A stretch of DNA of 64,000 nucleotides from Paraoerskovia marina DSM 21750 (GCF_000701465.1 NZ_JNIY01000005.1:1-64000); one strand, 5' to 3'. Positions 1 to 9,004 are shown, counted from the first letter of the stretch. Translations and numbers: made by a program. Notes: a model not told the origin generated them from the sequence alone.

Positions 1-42
1 CTGCCCTGGGAACGGGGTGGGAGAGTAGGACACCGCCGGACA
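1..42 (+). rRNA. rrf: 5S ribosomal RNA, 3' end only (partial)
   Basis: The first 42 bases match the 3' end of actinobacterial 5S rRNA: the helix IV/loop E region followed by GGTGGGAGAGTAGGACACC and the closing GCCGGACA. The 5' two thirds lie outside the window. A strong hairpin terminator follows after about 10 bases, as expected at the end of an rrs-rrl-rrf operon. The exact 3' end is uncertain by one or two bases. Confidence 0.93.
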
Positions 43-52
43 ACCATTCACC

Positions 53-82
53 AAAGGCCCACCCCAACCGGGGTGGGCCTTT
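53..82 (+). terminator. rRNA operon terminator hairpin
   Basis: Perfect 13-bp stem (AAAGGCCCACCCC / GGGGTGGGCCTTT) with an AACC loop, right after the 5S rRNA. The A-tract on the 5' side and T-tract on the 3' side make it a classical intrinsic terminator. Confidence 0.9.
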
Positions 83-195
83 GGCATACCCCCACACCAC
101 CACGTCTGACCACCCGTCTCGCGACTCCTCGCGCCGAGGGTTCTACCGGGTCGGCGCGTAGGATGATGCACTGACAACTGACGAGAGGAACCAGG

Positions 196-1086
196 GTGAA
201 CGAGCGTCGAGACTCCCAGCGTGCAGGCGGCGATCGAGGTCGAGGCGACCGACCACGAGCCCACGGTGGGGGAGCCTCTGGTGCGGGTCGAGGCCCGGAC
301 CGTCGCAGTGGCGGTGAAGGACGCTACGGAAACCGACCCGGCACCGGTTCGCCCCGTCGGGACGAGGGAGCCCGGTCCGACGCCCCCCGGAGGGACGACC
401 GTGACCGGCCTCGCGATCCGTTGATCCCGGACGGGATCTCGTGGCACGACCTCGACCGGGACGCACGTGGTCGCCTCCGTGGTCTGACCAAGGAGAACGC
501 CGAGCGTGTCGGGGAGCACCTCGTCATGGTGGGTCGACTTCTGGACGACGACCCCGAGCGCGCGTACCTGCACGCACAGGCTGCGGTTCGTCGGGCCGGC
601 CGGATCGACGTCGTCCGCGAAGCCGCGGCACTCGCCGCATACCGCACCGAGCGGTACGCGGAGGCGCTCCGGGAGTTCAGGACCGTTCGTCGCCTGAACG
701 GCTCGTCCGAGCACCTTCCGATGATGGCGGACTGCGAACGCGGCATGGGTCGCCCCGAGCGGGCGCTCGACCTCGCCGTGTCTGAGGAGGCGTCCACCCT
801 GTCCCGTGCCGCCGCAGTCGAGCTGGGCGTCGTGACGAGCGGTGCTCGGCTGGACCTGAAGGAGCCCGAAGCGGCGCTGTCGGTGCTCGACTCCCTCGGA
901 CAGGTGCCGCAGGCCCTCCGCGAGCGAGTCTCCTACGCCCGAGCAGCAGCCCTCGAGGCGCTCGGTCGGCCCGGCGACGCCGCCGCGACGCTCGCGCCCT
1001 ATGTCGAGGACGACGACGACGTCGTGGTTTTCGACCTCGAGGCCGAGGAACCTCTGACGCGGTCAGAGAGCGGAGACGACGCGTGA
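196..1086 (+). CDS. TPR-like protein with Arg/Gly-rich N-terminus (Rv1691-like)
   Basis: 296 aa. Residues 1 to about 75 are low-complexity and rich in R, G and D. Residues about 80-270 form a helical repeat domain with TPR-type spacing (for example the segments around RAYLHAQAAVRRAGR and RAAALEALGRPGDAAATL), ending in an acidic tail. The GTG start is chosen because GAGAGGA lies 8-13 nt upstream. It is the first gene after the rRNA operon, and its stop overlaps the next start (GTGA). Position and gene order match M. tuberculosis Rv1691, upstream of Rv1692. A scaffold or RNA/ribosome-associated role is possible given the basic N-terminus, but no function is established. Confidence 0.8.
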   Translation: MNERRDSQRAGGDRGRGDRPRAHGGGASGAGRGPDRRSGGEGRYGNRPGTGSPRRDEGARSDAPRRDDRDRPRDPLIPDGISWHDLDRDARGRLRGLTKENAERVGEHLVMVGRLLDDDPERAYLHAQAAVRRAGRIDVVREAAALAAYRTERYAEALREFRTVRRLNGSSEHLPMMADCERGMGRPERALDLAVSEEASTLSRAAAVELGVVTSGARLDLKEPEAALSVLDSLGQVPQALRERVSYARAAALEALGRPGDAAATLAPYVEDDDDVVVFDLEAEEPLTRSESGDDA

Positions 1087-2102
1087 GCGGGGGACTGCTT
1101 GCCTGCGACGGACCCCTGATCGACGCGTTCGACCTGGCACTCGTCGATCTGGACGGCGTCGCATACGCGGGTCACCAGCCGATCGCGCACGCCGCGGACG
1201 GGCTCTCGGCAGCGCGCAGTGCCGGTGTCCGCCTGGTCTTCGTCACCAACAACGCCTCGCGGGAGCCTGAGGACGTCGCCGGGCAGCTCTCCGAGCTGGA
1301 CATCCCGGCGACCGCCGACGACGTGATGACCGCGGCCCAGGCTGCCGCGGCGTTGCTCCGTACACGGCTCGACGTCGGGGCGACGGTCCTCGTCATCGGT
1401 GGGGCAGGCCTGCGCACCGCCGTCTCGGCGGCAGGCCTGACGATCGTGGACAGCGCCGACGACGCACCCGACGCGGTCGTCCAGGGCTTCTCGCCCGAGG
1501 TCGGATGGAAGGACCTGGCCGAGGCGGCGTTCGCCGTGCAGCGCGGTGCATGGTTCGTCGCGAGCAACCGCGACCTGTCGATCCCCCAGGCGCGCGGGAT
1601 CGCCCCGGGGAACGGCTCGCTCGTGGCGGCGGTCGTCGCCGCGACAGGCGTCGAACCGGAGAGCGCCGGCAAACCTGCACCGACGATGTATCAGATGGCC
1701 GTCGACCGTGTCGGCGGGAACCGCACGCTCGTGATCGGCGACCGCCTGGACACGGACCTCGCCGGCGCTCGTGCAGGTGGGTTCCCGGGACTCCACGTCC
1801 TCACCGGTGTGAACTCGGGTCGTGACGCCGTCCTCGCCGACGCGTCGATGCGACCGCACTTCATCGGGCGGGACCTGCGTGCGCTGACGCAGGCGCACGC
1901 CGCGCCGCGTCATCGAGAGGACGGCTCGTGGGAGTGCGGCGGGGCCACGGCGCGGGTCGACGGTGGGCGGCTCCGGCTGGACCACGGCGAAGCCTCCGAC
2001 CCTGTCGACTCCGTGCGCGCAGCGTGCGGTGCGGTCTGGGCGGCGCGGGACGACGGCGTTCGGATCGACGAGGACTCCGTTCCCGAGTTCGACGTCCGAT
2101 GA
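1083..2102 (+). CDS. HAD-superfamily phosphatase, glycerol-3-phosphate phosphatase type (Rv1692-like)
   Basis: 339 aa, NagD/p-nitrophenylphosphatase subfamily of HAD hydrolases. Motif I is DLDGV near residue 20 (nucleophile and acid Asp), motif II is VFVTNN near residue 55, motif III lysine is in GKPAP near residue 198, and motif IV is GDRLDTD near residue 220. About 90 residues follow the HAD core. M. tuberculosis Rv1692, in the same gene order, is a glycerol 3-phosphate phosphatase involved in phospholipid polar head recycling and also has a C-terminal extra domain, so that activity is the best transfer. The start overlaps the stop of the TPR gene by 4 nt, suggesting translational coupling. 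Confidence 0.85.
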   Translation: MSGGLLACDGPLIDAFDLALVDLDGVAYAGHQPIAHAADGLSAARSAGVRLVFVTNNASREPEDVAGQLSELDIPATADDVMTAAQAAAALLRTRLDVGATVLVIGGAGLRTAVSAAGLTIVDSADDAPDAVVQGFSPEVGWKDLAEAAFAVQRGAWFVASNRDLSIPQARGIAPGNGSLVAAVVAATGVEPESAGKPAPTMYQMAVDRVGGNRTLVIGDRLDTDLAGARAGGFPGLHVLTGVNSGRDAVLADASMRPHFIGRDLRALTQAHAAPRHREDGSWECGGATARVDGGRLRLDHGEASDPVDSVRAACGAVWAARDDGVRIDEDSVPEFDVR

Positions 2103-2162
2103 CCGTCAGTCGCGGCCGGTAGCGTGGTAGGTCTGCAGTTCGACGAGATGGGGAGGGCGAGC

Positions 2163-2357
2163 ATGGGCGAAGTGCCCGAGGGCTCCGTGCCGGCCGAGAG
2201 GGCGACGCCGAAGCCGCGCGATCCGGACGCGCCGTGGGGGGAAGACGTCCGGGAGCTGCTCGACGACCTCGGTTCGCGGCCCGTTGCCGAGCACCCCGAT
2301 GTCGTCGACGCCGTCCAGGCGCGACTCGCGGAGCGACTCGCAGACCCTGAGAGCTGA
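2163..2357 (+). CDS. Small conserved hypothetical protein (Rv1693-like)
   Basis: 64 aa, acidic and proline-rich at the N-terminus, with a predicted helix at residues 25-60 ending in a V-x-A-x-L-A-x-R-L pattern. The ATG is preceded by GGGAGGGCGA at good spacing, so it is preferred over the upstream in-frame GTG at 2124. TAGCGT near 2120 could serve as a -10 element. It lies between the HAD phosphatase and tlyA, one base before the tlyA start, where mycobacteria also carry a small protein of about 58 aa (Rv1693). Function unknown; it may be coupled to TlyA expression. Confidence 0.75.
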   Translation: MGEVPEGSVPAERATPKPRDPDAPWGEDVRELLDDLGSRPVAEHPDVVDAVQARLAERLADPES

Positions 2358-2358
2358 G

Positions 2359-3222
2359 ATGTTGAACCGTCTGGACGTCGAGCTCGCGCTCCGTGGCCTC
2401 GTTCGCTCGCGCGAGCGCGCGAGCCGTCTCGTCAAGGCAGGCTCGGTGACGGTGGACGGCGTCGTGGCGACCCGCCCGTCGGCGAGGATCAGCCCGTCCG
2501 CGGCGCTGGTCGTCGACGACGCGGAGTTCGTCTCGCGCGCGGGTGCCAAGCTGGCCGGAGCCGTCGACGCGTTCGCCGCGGCCGGTGCGCCCGTCTCCGT
2601 CGAGGGGGCGCGTTGCGTGGACCTCGGGGCGTCGACCGGGGGCTTCACGGACGTTCTGCTCCGACAGGGCGCTGAGCAGGTGACGGCGGTCGACGTCGGG
2701 CACGGTCAGCTCGTCGACGAGCTCCGGGACGACCCGCGGGTGGTGAACCTCGAGGGTCTGAACGTCCGTGATCTCGAGCCACAGGCGTTCGGCGAGATCG
2801 ACGTCCTGGTCGGGGACCTCTCGTTCATCTCGTTGCGACTCGTGCTGCCCGTCGTCGCCTCGCTCGTCTCGGAGAAGACCGACGTCGTGCTTCTCGTCAA
2901 GCCCCAGTTCGAGATCGGTCGCGACCGGCTCGGGGCGACCGGCGTCGTCAAGAGCCTCGAGCAGCGCGCCGAGTGCGTGACGGCCGTCGCCGAGGCCGCA
3001 GCCCACGCAGGGCTCTCCTCCGTCGGACTCGTCCCGAGCAGCCTGCCCGGCCCGAACGGGAACCGCGAGTTCGTCCTCAGGCTCCGAGCCGGCGTGTCTC
3101 CCGCGTCCGTCGTCCCGTCCGACATCGTGCGCTCGGCGGTGAGGTGGGAGACTGACCACGACGAAATCGCGACTTTCCCGACCTGGATCGCGCACCGGAC
3201 GACGTGGACGGAGGAACCGTGA
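2359..3222 (+). CDS. tlyA: TlyA, 16S/23S rRNA 2'-O-ribose methyltransferase
   Basis: 287 aa. N-terminal S4 RNA-binding domain (residues about 1-60, RLDVELALRGLVRSR then a VDG turn) and a C-terminal FtsJ-like SAM methyltransferase with motif I VDLGASTGGFTD near residue 90 and a downstream LLVKPQFE (catalytic Lys). In mycobacteria TlyA methylates C1409 of 16S and C1920 of 23S rRNA and its presence confers capreomycin sensitivity; here that is inferred by homology. ATG at 2359 is used, with an adjacent TTG codon as alternative. It overlaps nadK by 4 nt. Confidence 0.93.
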   Translation: MLNRLDVELALRGLVRSRERASRLVKAGSVTVDGVVATRPSARISPSAALVVDDAEFVSRAGAKLAGAVDAFAAAGAPVSVEGARCVDLGASTGGFTDVLLRQGAEQVTAVDVGHGQLVDELRDDPRVVNLEGLNVRDLEPQAFGEIDVLVGDLSFISLRLVLPVVASLVSEKTDVVLLVKPQFEIGRDRLGATGVVKSLEQRAECVTAVAEAAAHAGLSSVGLVPSSLPGPNGNREFVLRLRAGVSPASVVPSDIVRSAVRWETDHDEIATFPTWIAHRTTWTEEP

Positions 3223-4139
3223 CCCGACGGGTACTCATCGTGACGCACGGTGGTCGGCCCGACGCCGTCGCGACGGTGCGGGACGCCGTGCGCGAGCTGG
3301 AGGGCGCTGGGTTCTCCGTCGCGCTGCACGACGACGACCTCGCTGAGGGGTTTGGCAACGCAGGCCTGCCCATCGACGTCGTCCGTAGTGCGGAGCGGGT
3401 CGAGGAGGTCGAGATGGTGCTCGTCCTCGGCGGGGACGGCACGATCCTGCGTGCCGCAGAGCTCACGCACGGGACGTCGGTACCCCTCGTCGGGATCAAT
3501 CTCGGACACGTCGGTTTTCTCGCGGAGAGCGACCGCGACGAGCTGTCCGAGGTCGTCGCGCGACTCGCAGCGGGCGACTATGCGATTGAGGCCCGCCAGA
3601 CGGTCGACGTCGCGGTCCACCAGCCGGGCGTCGACGAGCCGATCCACGGCTGGGCGCTGAACGAGGCCACGGTCGAGAAGGCCGGCAGGGCGCGCATGCT
3701 CGAGGTGGCGGTCGAGGTGGACGGGCGACCGTTGTCGTCCTTCGGCTGCGACGGAGTCGTGATGTCGACGGCGACCGGGTCGACCGCGCACGCGTTCTCC
3801 GCCGGCGGGCCCGTCGTCTGGCCCGACGTCGACGCCACGGTCCTCGTCCCCATCTCCGCGCACGCGCTCTTTGCACGGCCGGTCGTGGTCGGCCCCGACA
3901 GCGTCCTCGCGGTCGAGGTCGCACCGACGTCCTCGTCGGGTGGGGTCCTGATGTGTGACGGGCGCCGGCAGGTCGACCTGCCCGTCGGCTCACGGGTCGA
4001 GGTTCGACGGGGGTCGGACCCGGTCCTGCTGGCGCGACTCGCTTCCGGTCCGTTCACGGACCGGCTCGTGAACAAGTTCAGACTTCCGGTCGTCGGATGG
4101 CGCGGGCGGCACCGAGGGAACGAAGGGGGAACCCGTTGA
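3219..4139 (+). CDS. nadK: NAD kinase
   Basis: 306 aa, ATP/polyphosphate-dependent NAD kinase making NADP+. The catalytic GGDGT motif is near residue 75 (LVLGGDGTILRAAEL), NEATVEKA near residue 148 matches the conserved NE-D/N nucleotide-binding motif, and STATGSTAHAFSAGGP is the Gly-rich loop of the C-terminal all-beta domain. GTG at 3219 overlaps the tlyA stop and has GGAGGA just upstream; a GTG 15 nt earlier is possible. Gene order tlyA-nadK-recN is conserved in actinobacteria. Confidence 0.95.
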   Translation: MTRRVLIVTHGGRPDAVATVRDAVRELEGAGFSVALHDDDLAEGFGNAGLPIDVVRSAERVEEVEMVLVLGGDGTILRAAELTHGTSVPLVGINLGHVGFLAESDRDELSEVVARLAAGDYAIEARQTVDVAVHQPGVDEPIHGWALNEATVEKAGRARMLEVAVEVDGRPLSSFGCDGVVMSTATGSTAHAFSAGGPVVWPDVDATVLVPISAHALFARPVVVGPDSVLAVEVAPTSSSGGVLMCDGRRQVDLPVGSRVEVRRGSDPVLLARLASGPFTDRLVNKFRLPVVGWRGRHRGNEGGTR

Positions 4140-5845
4140 TAGAAGAGATGGTCATCGAAGACCTCGGAGTGATCAGCCGCACGAGTGTCTGTCTTCATCC
4201 GGGCCTGACGGTCATCACCGGAGAGACCGGGGCCGGCAAGACGATGCTGCTCACGGGCCTCGGCCTGCTCATGGGGGGCAAGGCGGACCCGGCGTCCGTG
4301 CGCCCCGGTGCCACCCGTGCGGTGGTCGAGGGGCGGATGCACCTCCCGGAGAGCTCTGCCGCACGGGAGATCGTCCACGAGGCCGGGGGAGAGCTCGACG
4401 ACGACGGGTCGGTCGTGGTCGTCCGGTCCGTCGCCGCGGAGGGGCGCTCGCGCGCGCACGTGGGTGGCCGTAGCGTCCCGCAGGCGCTGCTCGCCGACGT
4501 CGCCGGGGAGCTCGTGACGGTCCACGGCCAGGCCGACCAGATCCGCCTGCGCACCCAGAGCCGGCAGCGTGACGCGCTCGACGCGTTCGCGGGGAAGGAG
4601 CATGCGGGCACGCTTGCCGAGTACCGTCGGACGTGGCACGAGCGTGCGGACGTCGAGAGGCGGATCGAGGATCTCACCACGCACGCCGACGAGCGGGCAC
4701 GGGAGGCCGAGGCGCTTCGCCGGGGGCTGGCTGAGATCGAGCGGGTCGACCCGCAGCCGGGGGAGGACGTAGACCTGACCGCGCTCGTTGCCCGCCTGGG
4801 GAACTCCGAGGAGCTGCGCGCGGCGGCGCAGACCGCGCACCTCTCCCTCGTTGGGGACGAGTCGGCCGACGCGTCGGAGAGCGCGGTCGTGAGCCTCGAC
4901 CGTGCGCGGCGGGCCCTGGAGCAGGTCGCGGACTCGGACCCCGAGATGTCCGCGCTGGCCCGCCGTCTCGTCGAGGCGGAGTACATGCTCAACGACGTCG
5001 CGTCGGACCTCGCCGCGTACGTCGACGGGTTGCAGGCCGACCCCGGCGGGCTCGAGAGCGCGCACGCGCGGCTCGCGGAGCTCACGACGCTGACCCGCAC
5101 CTACGGGGAGTCGATCGACGACGTGCTCGCGTGGGCGAGCGCTGCAGGACTCAAGCTCCTCGACCTCGACGACGACGGCGCCGGCCTCGACGCGCTGCGA
5201 GAGCGCCACGCCGAGCTCGACGCTGGGCTGCGCCGGCTCGCCGACCAGGTCACAGAGGGCCGGGTCCGCGCGGCTCGCGAGCTGGACGAGGCCGTCAGCG
5301 CGGAGCTGGCGGGACTCGCGATGACCGGAGCCAGGTTGTCGACGGCGGTCGAACCGGCCGACCTGTCGGCGTCCGGCGGGGACAAGATCGCGATGCAGCT
5401 CGTCCCGCACCCGGGTGCCCCGCCCCGTCCCCTGGGCAAGGGCGCGTCCGGCGGTGAGCTCTCACGGGTGATGCTCGCCATCGAGGTGGCCCTCGCCGCG
5501 ACGCGCGGCGCGCACGGTGGCGGCCCTCGGACCTTCGTCTTCGACGAGGTCGACGCCGGTGTCGGAGGGCGTGCCGCCGTCGAGGTAGGTCGTCGGCTCG
5601 CCCAGCTCGCGCAGCGTGCCCAGGTGATCGTCGTGACGCACCTCGCGCAGGTTGCCGCCTTCGCGGACCGCCAGCTCGTCGTGGCGAAGGACACTACGGG
5701 TGGATCGACCGTGACGGGGGTCTCGGAGGTGACCGACGACGCGCGTGTCAGCGAGCTCGCGAGGATGCTCTCGGGGCAGGACGACTCGTCGACGGCGTTG
5801 CGCCACGCGCACGAGCTGCTCGAGTCGTCCACGGTTCAGCCGTGA
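4136..5845 (+). CDS. recN: DNA repair protein RecN (SMC-like ATPase)
   Basis: 569 aa. Walker A GETGAGKT near residue 32, long coiled-coil segments at about 150-370 rich in ERRIEDL and AREAEAL heptads, the ABC signature KGASGGELSRVMLA near residue 440 and Walker B FVFDEVDAGVGG near residue 470. RecN organises DNA ends during double-strand break repair. The TTG start at 4136 overlaps the nadK stop (TTGA) and follows AAGGGGGA; it gives the usual N-terminus IEEM-x-I-x-x-LGVI. An upstream GTG at 4097 would add 13 atypical residues. No LexA box was seen in front of it. Confidence 0.95.
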   Translation: MIEEMVIEDLGVISRTSVCLHPGLTVITGETGAGKTMLLTGLGLLMGGKADPASVRPGATRAVVEGRMHLPESSAAREIVHEAGGELDDDGSVVVVRSVAAEGRSRAHVGGRSVPQALLADVAGELVTVHGQADQIRLRTQSRQRDALDAFAGKEHAGTLAEYRRTWHERADVERRIEDLTTHADERAREAEALRRGLAEIERVDPQPGEDVDLTALVARLGNSEELRAAAQTAHLSLVGDESADASESAVVSLDRARRALEQVADSDPEMSALARRLVEAEYMLNDVASDLAAYVDGLQADPGGLESAHARLAELTTLTRTYGESIDDVLAWASAAGLKLLDLDDDGAGLDALRERHAELDAGLRRLADQVTEGRVRAARELDEAVSAELAGLAMTGARLSTAVEPADLSASGGDKIAMQLVPHPGAPPRPLGKGASGGELSRVMLAIEVALAATRGAHGGGPRTFVFDEVDAGVGGRAAVEVGRRLAQLAQRAQVIVVTHLAQVAAFADRQLVVAKDTTGGSTVTGVSEVTDDARVSELARMLSGQDDSSTALRHAHELLESSTVQP

Positions 5846-5864
5846 CGTGGGACGATATGCACCG

Positions 5865-7046
5865 ATGAGACTCTCGACGCGCCGGAAGGCGCCAGAACCG
5901 ACGACGCCCGGCACGCACGGCACCGCACGTGTCGACCGCCGGACCAAGGGCCTGACCAAACGGCTTCGCGACGGCGACGTCGCGGTCATCGACCACGTCG
6001 ACATCGACCGGGTCGCCGCGGACGCCCTGGTCACCGCGGGTCCCGCCGTCGTCCTCAACGCCGCACGTTCCACCTCCGGGCGGTACCCCAACCTCGGGCC
6101 CGAGATCCTCGTCGACGCCGGGATCGTGCTCGTCGACGACCTGGGCGACGCCGTCATGGAGATCCCCGAGGGCGAGACCGTCCGGGTCGACGGCGGTGCC
6201 GTGTACCTGGGTGACACGCTCGTCGCCGAGGGGACGGTGCAGACACCGCAGACGATCGCCACGAACATGGCCGAGGCGCGTGAGGGCCTGTCCGACGAGA
6301 TCGAGCGGTTCGCCGAGAACACGATGGACTACCTGCGTCGCGAGCGTGACCTTCTGCTCGACGGCGTCGGCGTGCCGGCTGTGTCGACGAAGATCGACGG
6401 CCGACACGTCCTGATCGTCGTCCGTGGCTATCACTACCGCGAGGACCTCGCGACGCTGCGCCCGTACATCTCGGAGTACAGGCCGGTGCTGATCGGCGTC
6501 GACGGCGGGGCGGACGCGATCATCGACGCGGGCTGGAAGCCGGACATGATCGTCGGCGACATGGATTCGGTGTCGGACCGTGCGCTCGCGTCCGGCGCGG
6601 AGATCGTCGTCCATGCGTACCGCGACGGCAAGGCGCCGGGCCTCGACCGGGTGACGGACCTCGGGGTCGAGCCCATCGTCTTTCCGGCGACCGGCACGAG
6701 CGAGGACATCGCGATGCTCCTCGCGGACGACTCCGGTGCCGAGGTCATCGTCGCCGTCGGAACCCACGCGACGCTCGTCGAGTTTCTCGACAAGGGGCGT
6801 GCAGGAATGGCGAGCACGTTCCTCACGCGGCTCCGCGTGGGAGGCAAGCTTGTCGACGCCAAGGGCGTCTCGCGCCTCTACCGACAGCGCATCTCGAACA
6901 TGCAGCTCGTCCTGCTCTCGCTCGCAGGGTTGTGCGCGGTCATGGCCGCTCTCGCGGCGACCGCCGCCGGCCAGACGTTCTTCGGTATCGTCGGCGCACA
7001 CCTCGACACGTTCTGGTCATGGGTGGGCTCTCTCTTCGGAGGCTGA
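5865..7046 (+). CDS. steA: SteA, cytokinetic-ring-associated protein with thiamin pyrophosphokinase-like fold
   Basis: 393 aa. The central part resembles the thiamin pyrophosphokinase catalytic fold (DGGADAIIDAGWKPD then GDMDSVSD near residues 231-238). One transmembrane helix near the C-terminus (LVLLSLAGLCAVMAALAATA) is followed by a short tail. In Corynebacterium glutamicum the SteA/SteB pair localises to the division site and acts with RipA peptidoglycan hydrolase; the M. tuberculosis counterpart is Rv1697. ATG at 5865 is the natural start. It is followed after 48 bases by steB, exactly as in other actinobacteria. Kinase activity should not be assumed. Confidence 0.88.
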   Translation: MRLSTRRKAPEPTTPGTHGTARVDRRTKGLTKRLRDGDVAVIDHVDIDRVAADALVTAGPAVVLNAARSTSGRYPNLGPEILVDAGIVLVDDLGDAVMEIPEGETVRVDGGAVYLGDTLVAEGTVQTPQTIATNMAEAREGLSDEIERFAENTMDYLRRERDLLLDGVGVPAVSTKIDGRHVLIVVRGYHYREDLATLRPYISEYRPVLIGVDGGADAIIDAGWKPDMIVGDMDSVSDRALASGAEIVVHAYRDGKAPGLDRVTDLGVEPIVFPATGTSEDIAMLLADDSGAEVIVAVGTHATLVEFLDKGRAGMASTFLTRLRVGGKLVDAKGVSRLYRQRISNMQLVLLSLAGLCAVMAALAATAAGQTFFGIVGAHLDTFWSWVGSLFGG

Positions 7047-7094
7047 GCGTTCCCCTGATCCCCAAGCCCCACCGACGAAGGACCGACGAACACC

Positions 7095-8174
7095 GTGATC
7101 GACTTCCGCTACCACATCGTCTCGCTGATCTCGGTGTTCCTCGCGCTCGCCGTGGGGATCATCCTGGGAGCGGGCCCGCTCGAGGGGCCGATCGGTGACC
7201 AGCTCACCGGCCAGGTCGACCAACTGCGTGCCGAGCGCAACGAGCTGCGCGAGGAGCTCGACGAGTCCGAGGACGCGGGAGACGCCGCGGCGGCGTTCAT
7301 CGAGGCGAGCGGGCCACGGCTCGTGGACGGCTCGTTGGACGGTGTCTCGGTGGCCGTCGTCGCGCTCGGCGACCTCGACCAGGTCCGCTACGAACCCGTG
7401 GCCGAGCAGCTCGAGCTGGCCGGGGCGACCGTGACGGCCTCGGTCGCCATCACCGAGTCGTGGACCGGTGACGACAGCACCGCACGCGTCGCTGCGGCGG
7501 AGGACCTCGCGTCGCAGGACGGGGCAGAGACCTCGGACACCGGCACGGAGGAGAGCACCGACGAAGAGTCGATGGCCGACGAGGACGCCGTGCAGGCCCT
7601 GGCGACCGCGCTTGCCACCTCGTTGACGGAGCCTGCCTCTGTCGAGGGCAGCGACGACGGGTCAGCGGTTCTCCAGACTCTCGTCGACGCCGGACTGCTC
7701 ACCGTCTCCGAGGACGTGACCGCTCCGGCCGAGACCATCCTGCTGCTCTCGCCGCCGGCCGACCCGGCAGCCGACACGAGCGAGGGAGAGGCCGTGCCGA
7801 CCGAGGCGGGAACCGACGCGCCGACGGCGGAGACGGACGCGGGTCCGGTGCAGATCGAGGCGTCGATCGCTCTCGCGTCCGCCGAGGCGGCCCAGGGCGC
7901 CGTGGTCGCAGGGCCGGCCGCGGTCGACGGAGACCTCATCACCCTCCTGCGCGACGAGGAAGAGCCCGTGTCCACGGTCTCCGGTACCGGTTCGCTGGCC
8001 GGTCAGATCAACGTCCCGCTCGCACTGGCGGCGTCGTACGTCGACGTCGTCGGTCACTACGGGTTCGAGGAGAGCGCCACGTCGGTCATGCCCGACGCCG
8101 TCGAGCTGCCCGAGCGGATCGACGGTGCGCCGTCGGCGAGCGACCAGTCGGCGTCGGTCGACGAGGCAGCGTGA
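7095..8174 (+). CDS. steB: SteB / MctB-like membrane protein (DUF3186)
   Basis: 359 aa. The N-terminus IDFRYHIVSLISVFLALAVG is diagnostic of the family: a single transmembrane helix (about 7-27), then a coiled coil (LTGQVDQLRAERNELREELDE) and an extracytoplasmic domain with two Asp/Glu/Thr-rich low-complexity stretches (about 140-165 and 220-250). Homologues are called copper transporter MctB in mycobacteria (Rv1698) and SteB in corynebacteria, where it works with SteA in septal peptidoglycan hydrolase control. The one-helix topology fits a regulator better than a channel. The stop overlaps the next gene (GTGA). Confidence 0.85.
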   Translation: MIDFRYHIVSLISVFLALAVGIILGAGPLEGPIGDQLTGQVDQLRAERNELREELDESEDAGDAAAAFIEASGPRLVDGSLDGVSVAVVALGDLDQVRYEPVAEQLELAGATVTASVAITESWTGDDSTARVAAAEDLASQDGAETSDTGTEESTDEESMADEDAVQALATALATSLTEPASVEGSDDGSAVLQTLVDAGLLTVSEDVTAPAETILLLSPPADPAADTSEGEAVPTEAGTDAPTAETDAGPVQIEASIALASAEAAQGAVVAGPAAVDGDLITLLRDEEEPVSTVSGTGSLAGQINVPLALAASYVDVVGHYGFEESATSVMPDAVELPERIDGAPSASDQSASVDEAA

Positions 8175-9004
8175 GGCGCCGTCGCGCGGTGGCCGCCGCG
8201 ATCGTGGCCGCGGGCGTGACGGCCACGGCGCGCGAGCTCGGGCAGGCGCTCGTGGGCCCCGACGCGCCGCGCTGGACGCGCACGAACCATGCCGGCAACC
8301 CGGTCAGCCTGCTCGAAGGCCCGGCCGTCGCCGTGGGGACAGGGCTCGGGGCCCTCGCAGGAGCGCCGAGCGCCCGTCACGGGAGTGCGGTCGCGATCGC
8401 GGGGCTCGGTGCCGGCGCCTTCGGTCTGGTCGACGATCTCACCGAGGACCCGTCGACCCGGACCAAGGGGCTGCGGGGCCACCTCGGTGCGCTCGCCCGG
8501 GGCGAGCTGACGACCGGGGGCCTGAAGGTCCTGGGCATCGGCGCGACCGCGGCACTCGCCGCGGCCGTCGTCCCGCGCCGTTCCGTCGGAGTCGGACGCG
8601 TCCTCGACCTGGCCGTCGACACGGCGCTCGTCGCCGGGGCGGCGAACCTCGTCAACCTCCTCGATCTTCGTCCCGGACGGGCGTTGAAGGCCTCCGTGGT
8701 CGGTGCCGTCCTCCTGGCGCCCTCGTCCCCGGGGTGCACCGGGGCCGTCGTCGGTGCCGGCGTCGCAGCGGCACCGGCCGACCTCGCCGGCCGGGACATG
8801 CTCGGCGACTGCGGAGCCAACGCGCTGGGTGCAGTGCTGGGCGCCGAGCTGGCCGCCACGGCGCCCCGCCCGGTCCGATGCGCCGTCCTGGCAGGGATCG
8901 TCGGTCTGACGCTCGCGAGCGAGCGCGTGAGCTTCTCGGCCGTGATCGCCGACAACCCGGTCCTGCACCGTCTGGACACGTGGGGCCGGGGCGGAGAGCA
9001 CTGA
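8171..9004 (+). CDS. MraY/WecA-like polyprenyl-phosphate sugar-1-phosphate transferase homologue
   Basis: 277 aa membrane protein with about seven hydrophobic segments. Motifs of the polyprenyl-phosphate N-acetylhexosamine-1-phosphate transferase family can be recognised in order: RTNHAGNP near residue 37, the acidic VDDLTED near residue 86, NLVNLLDLRPG near residue 160 (counterpart of NAVNLTDGLDG) and GDCGANALGA near residue 215 (counterpart of GDTGS). It is shorter than MraY (about 350 aa) and lacks the first helices. It sits between steB and murJ with 4-nt and 1-nt overlaps, so the three are probably co-translated. Whether it is catalytically active, and on which nucleotide sugar, cannot be told. 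Confidence 0.7.
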   Translation: MRRRRAVAAAIVAAGVTATARELGQALVGPDAPRWTRTNHAGNPVSLLEGPAVAVGTGLGALAGAPSARHGSAVAIAGLGAGAFGLVDDLTEDPSTRTKGLRGHLGALARGELTTGGLKVLGIGATAALAAAVVPRRSVGVGRVLDLAVDTALVAGAANLVNLLDLRPGRALKASVVGAVLLAPSSPGCTGAVVGAGVAAAPADLAGRDMLGDCGANALGAVLGAELAATAPRPVRCAVLAGIVGLTLASERVSFSAVIADNPVLHRLDTWGRGGEH

